Source: Gammaproteobacteria bacterium
GTDB taxonomy: Bacteria; Pseudomonadota; Gammaproteobacteria; Eutrophobiales; Eutrophobiaceae
Length of the DNA stretch: 64,000 bases
Direction: 5' to 3'
Assembly: GCA_012103475.1 (NCBI GenBank)
Contig: WLWS01000005.1
Coordinates: 315,001 to 379,000, forward strand
In this document: positions 62,684 to 64,000 of the stretch, piece after piece
How positions within the stretch are numbered: position 1 is the first letter of the stretch
How the letters are laid out: each line of letters opens with the position of its first letter
Position numbers and translations under genes: made by a program
Notes under the pieces: generated by a model
Database searches by the model: none
What the model was told of the DNA's origin: nothing
What the model saw: only the letters and a program-made list of their open reading frames with translations

Positions 62684-63607
62684 TCAGACTGGAAACACGT
62701 TGGTGGATAAATATCGATCACCGCGATCACAAATGATAGTCACAATAACCGCGTTTTCCACTTCCTGAGATAATCGCAATGCCGCAGACAGCGCACCACC
62801 AGATGAAATCCCGGCAAATATTCCCTCTTCTGCTGCCAGTCGCCTTGTCATATCTTCGGCTTCATCCTGAGTAACATCAATAATTGTATCGACGCGAGCG
62901 CGATCGAATATTTTTGGCAAATAGGCTTCCGGCCAGCGACGGATACCGGGAATACTATCTTCCCCCGCAGGTTGTACCCCGATGATCTGAATATCCGGGT
63001 TTTTCTCTTTCAGGTACTGGGAGACTCCCATGCTGGTGCCGGTCGTGCCCATTGAGCTGACAAAGTGAGTGATTTCACCATCGGTATCACGCCATATTTC
63101 CGGACCGGTACCTTCGTAATGGGAAATCGGATTATCCGGATTGGCGAACTGATCAAGCACTTTACCTTTTCCTTCCCGCTGCATTTTCTCGGCGAGATCC
63201 CGCGCACCTTCCATGCCCTGCTCCTGAGTAACCAGAACAATATCAGCGCCAAAGGCTTTCATCGCAGCGCGGCGCTCTTCACTCATATGCTCAGGCATAA
63301 TCAATACCATACGATAACCTTTTATGGCGGCTGCCATGGCCAGGGCAATACCGGTATTGCCACTGGTCGCTTCAAGCAGAACATCGCCGGCTTTAATCTC
63401 GCCACGGCTTTCCGCTCGACTAATCATGCTAATCGCCGGTCTGTCTTTAACCGAACCTGCCGGATTGTTACCCTCAAGTTTCCCCAACAACAGATTACTA
63501 CTGTCGGGTGGAATTCTCTGTAACCTGACCAGCGGGGTATTGCCGACAAAGGCTTCGATTGTTGGAAAGGCTTCCTGTTTTATTTTATCCACTGAACATT
63601 TTCCCAT
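62684..63607 (-). CDS. cysM: Cysteine synthase B (O-acetylserine sulfhydrylase)
   Basis: PLP enzyme making cysteine from O-acetylserine and sulfide or thiosulfate. The 307-residue protein has FVGNTPLVRLQRIPP (about 20-34), the PLP lysine in GSVKDRPA (K54), SGNTGIALAMAA (about 85-96) and SSMGTTGTSMGVSQYL (about 188-203) and GIFAGISSGGALSA (about 272-285). CysM-type features include the short length. ATG 63607 overlaps the rimI end by 23 bases; a GTG at 63592 is an alternative. Confidence 0.93.
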   Translation of the reverse strand: MGKCSVDKIKQEAFPTIEAFVGNTPLVRLQRIPPDSSNLLLGKLEGNNPAGSVKDRPAISMISRAESRGEIKAGDVLLEATSGNTGIALAMAAAIKGYRMVLIMPEHMSEERRAAMKAFGADIVLVTQEQGMEGARDLAEKMQREGKGKVLDQFANPDNPISHYEGTGPEIWRDTDGEITHFVSSMGTTGTSMGVSQYLKEKNPDIQIIGVQPAGEDSIPGIRRWPEAYLPKIFDRARVDTIIDVTQDEAEDMTRRLAAEEGIFAGISSGGALSAALRLSQEVENAVIVTIICDRGDRYLSTNVFPV

Positions 63608-64000
63608 TCGCTATATTTTTCGCCATTATTACGGCGTCTTCCCGTCCGTTTACTGCAGGATAATAATTACTGCGCAGACCTACTTCATCGAACCCGGCCC
63701 GATTGTAGAGTTGTATGGCCACCGCATTCGACGGCCTCACTTCGAGAAATATAATTTCCGCAGCATGTTGACCTGCTAAATGTAGCAGATGCGACAACAT
63801 TTCTTTACCCAGTCCTGAATTCTGAGAGTCAGGATGGACACAAAGATTCAATATATGTGCTTCCCCGGCCAGAACCGACATCACACCGTGGCCAACAATC
63901 TCGTCGGCAATTTCCAGAATCCAGCTGCAATAGCCTACCCGCAGACAATCACGAAAAATTGTTTCACTCCATGGAAACTCATAAGAAGCATTCTCAACTC
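63585..64000 (-). CDS. rimI: Ribosomal-protein-alanine N-acetyltransferase RimI (5' end outside window)
   Basis: GNAT acetyltransferase that modifies the N-terminus of ribosomal protein S18. The visible part reads ENASYEFPWSETIFRDCLRVG, then AHILNLCVHPDSQNSGLGKEML with the acetyl-CoA-binding Q/RxxGxG variant (SGLGKE), FLEVRPSNAVAIQLYNRAGF and NYYPAVNGREDAVIMA, all RimI-typical. The frame continues to the window edge, so only the first few codons are missing. Confidence 0.93.
   Translation of the reverse strand, partial: VENASYEFPWSETIFRDCLRVGYCSWILEIADEIVGHGVMSVLAGEAHILNLCVHPDSQNSGLGKEMLSHLLHLAGQHAAEIIFLEVRPSNAVAIQLYNRAGFDEVGLRSNYYPAVNGREDAVIMAKNIANGKMFSG

Overview
The window reads as chromosomal core of a gammaproteobacterium, probably a marine or aquatic free-living one. 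Gene content is typical of that class: hslVU-ubiEJB, xerC-DUF484-dapF, secB-gpsA, gpmI-envC-ctpA-yibQ, nagZ, rlmD, greB, ydbH/ydbL and cysM-rimI. To these it adds a complete-looking MSHA type IV pilus locus and parts of a PEP-CTERM/exosortase (XrtA-type) surface-protein system. Base composition looks moderate and even. I see no insertion sequence, prophage, integron, CRISPR array, tRNA or rRNA.

Layout. 1-1297: end of an osmoprotectant (glycine-betaine type) ABC transporter. 1378-6572: metabolic and redox genes (UDP-glucose pyrophosphorylase, Sel1-repeat protein, GST, metallo-beta-lactamase-fold hydrolase, spermidine-synthase-like protein, group II truncated haemoglobin, DsbA-like protein). 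6631-10281: a PrsT-type TPR gene broken by an in-frame stop, facing a PEP-CTERM protein gene that has a sigma-54-like promoter. 10631-15579: ytoQ, greB, a small Cys-motif protein, an RRM RNA-binding protein behind a long structured leader, a class 1B-like dihydroorotate dehydrogenase, a Wzy/PglL-type ligase and trmL.

15580-34465 is the MSHA locus, all on the minus strand. In transcription order it runs mshQ, mshI (frameshifted), mshI2, J, K, L, M, N, E, G, F, an unrecognised 4-TM protein, mshA, then C, D, O, P. Short overlaps suggest translational coupling through most of it. A hairpin plus U-tract directly after mshA suggests the major pilin is made in excess over the minor pilins. MshE carries the N-terminal repeat associated with cyclic-di-GMP binding, and the nearby PglL/Wzy-like protein could glycosylate pilin. 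mshQ has an unusual N-terminal beta-helix and lies at the head of the locus.

34642-41838 holds two divergent conserved blocks (yibN-secB-gpsA and gpmI-envC-ctpA-yibQ). 41846-49806 is a long minus-strand run from dapF to ubiB, with a heat-shock-like promoter before hslVU. 49868-52955 has a MscS channel, a GumN-like protein and NagZ. 53082-55801 contains a small ECF-type sigma factor operon whose four genes overlap, preceded by a periplasmic protein made of 11-residue charged repeats. 55926-64000 has an L,D-transpeptidase, RlmD, GtrA plus a GT2 glycosyltransferase, an exonuclease, YdbL/YdbH homologues, CysM and the start-truncated RimI.

The best candidates for something undescribed are the structured RNA leader before the RRM gene, the internally duplicated 4-TM protein inside the MSHA operon, the beta-helix MshQ, the sigma-54/PEP-CTERM arrangement, and the sigma-factor cluster with charged repeat proteins. 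All functions are inferred from sequence reading only.
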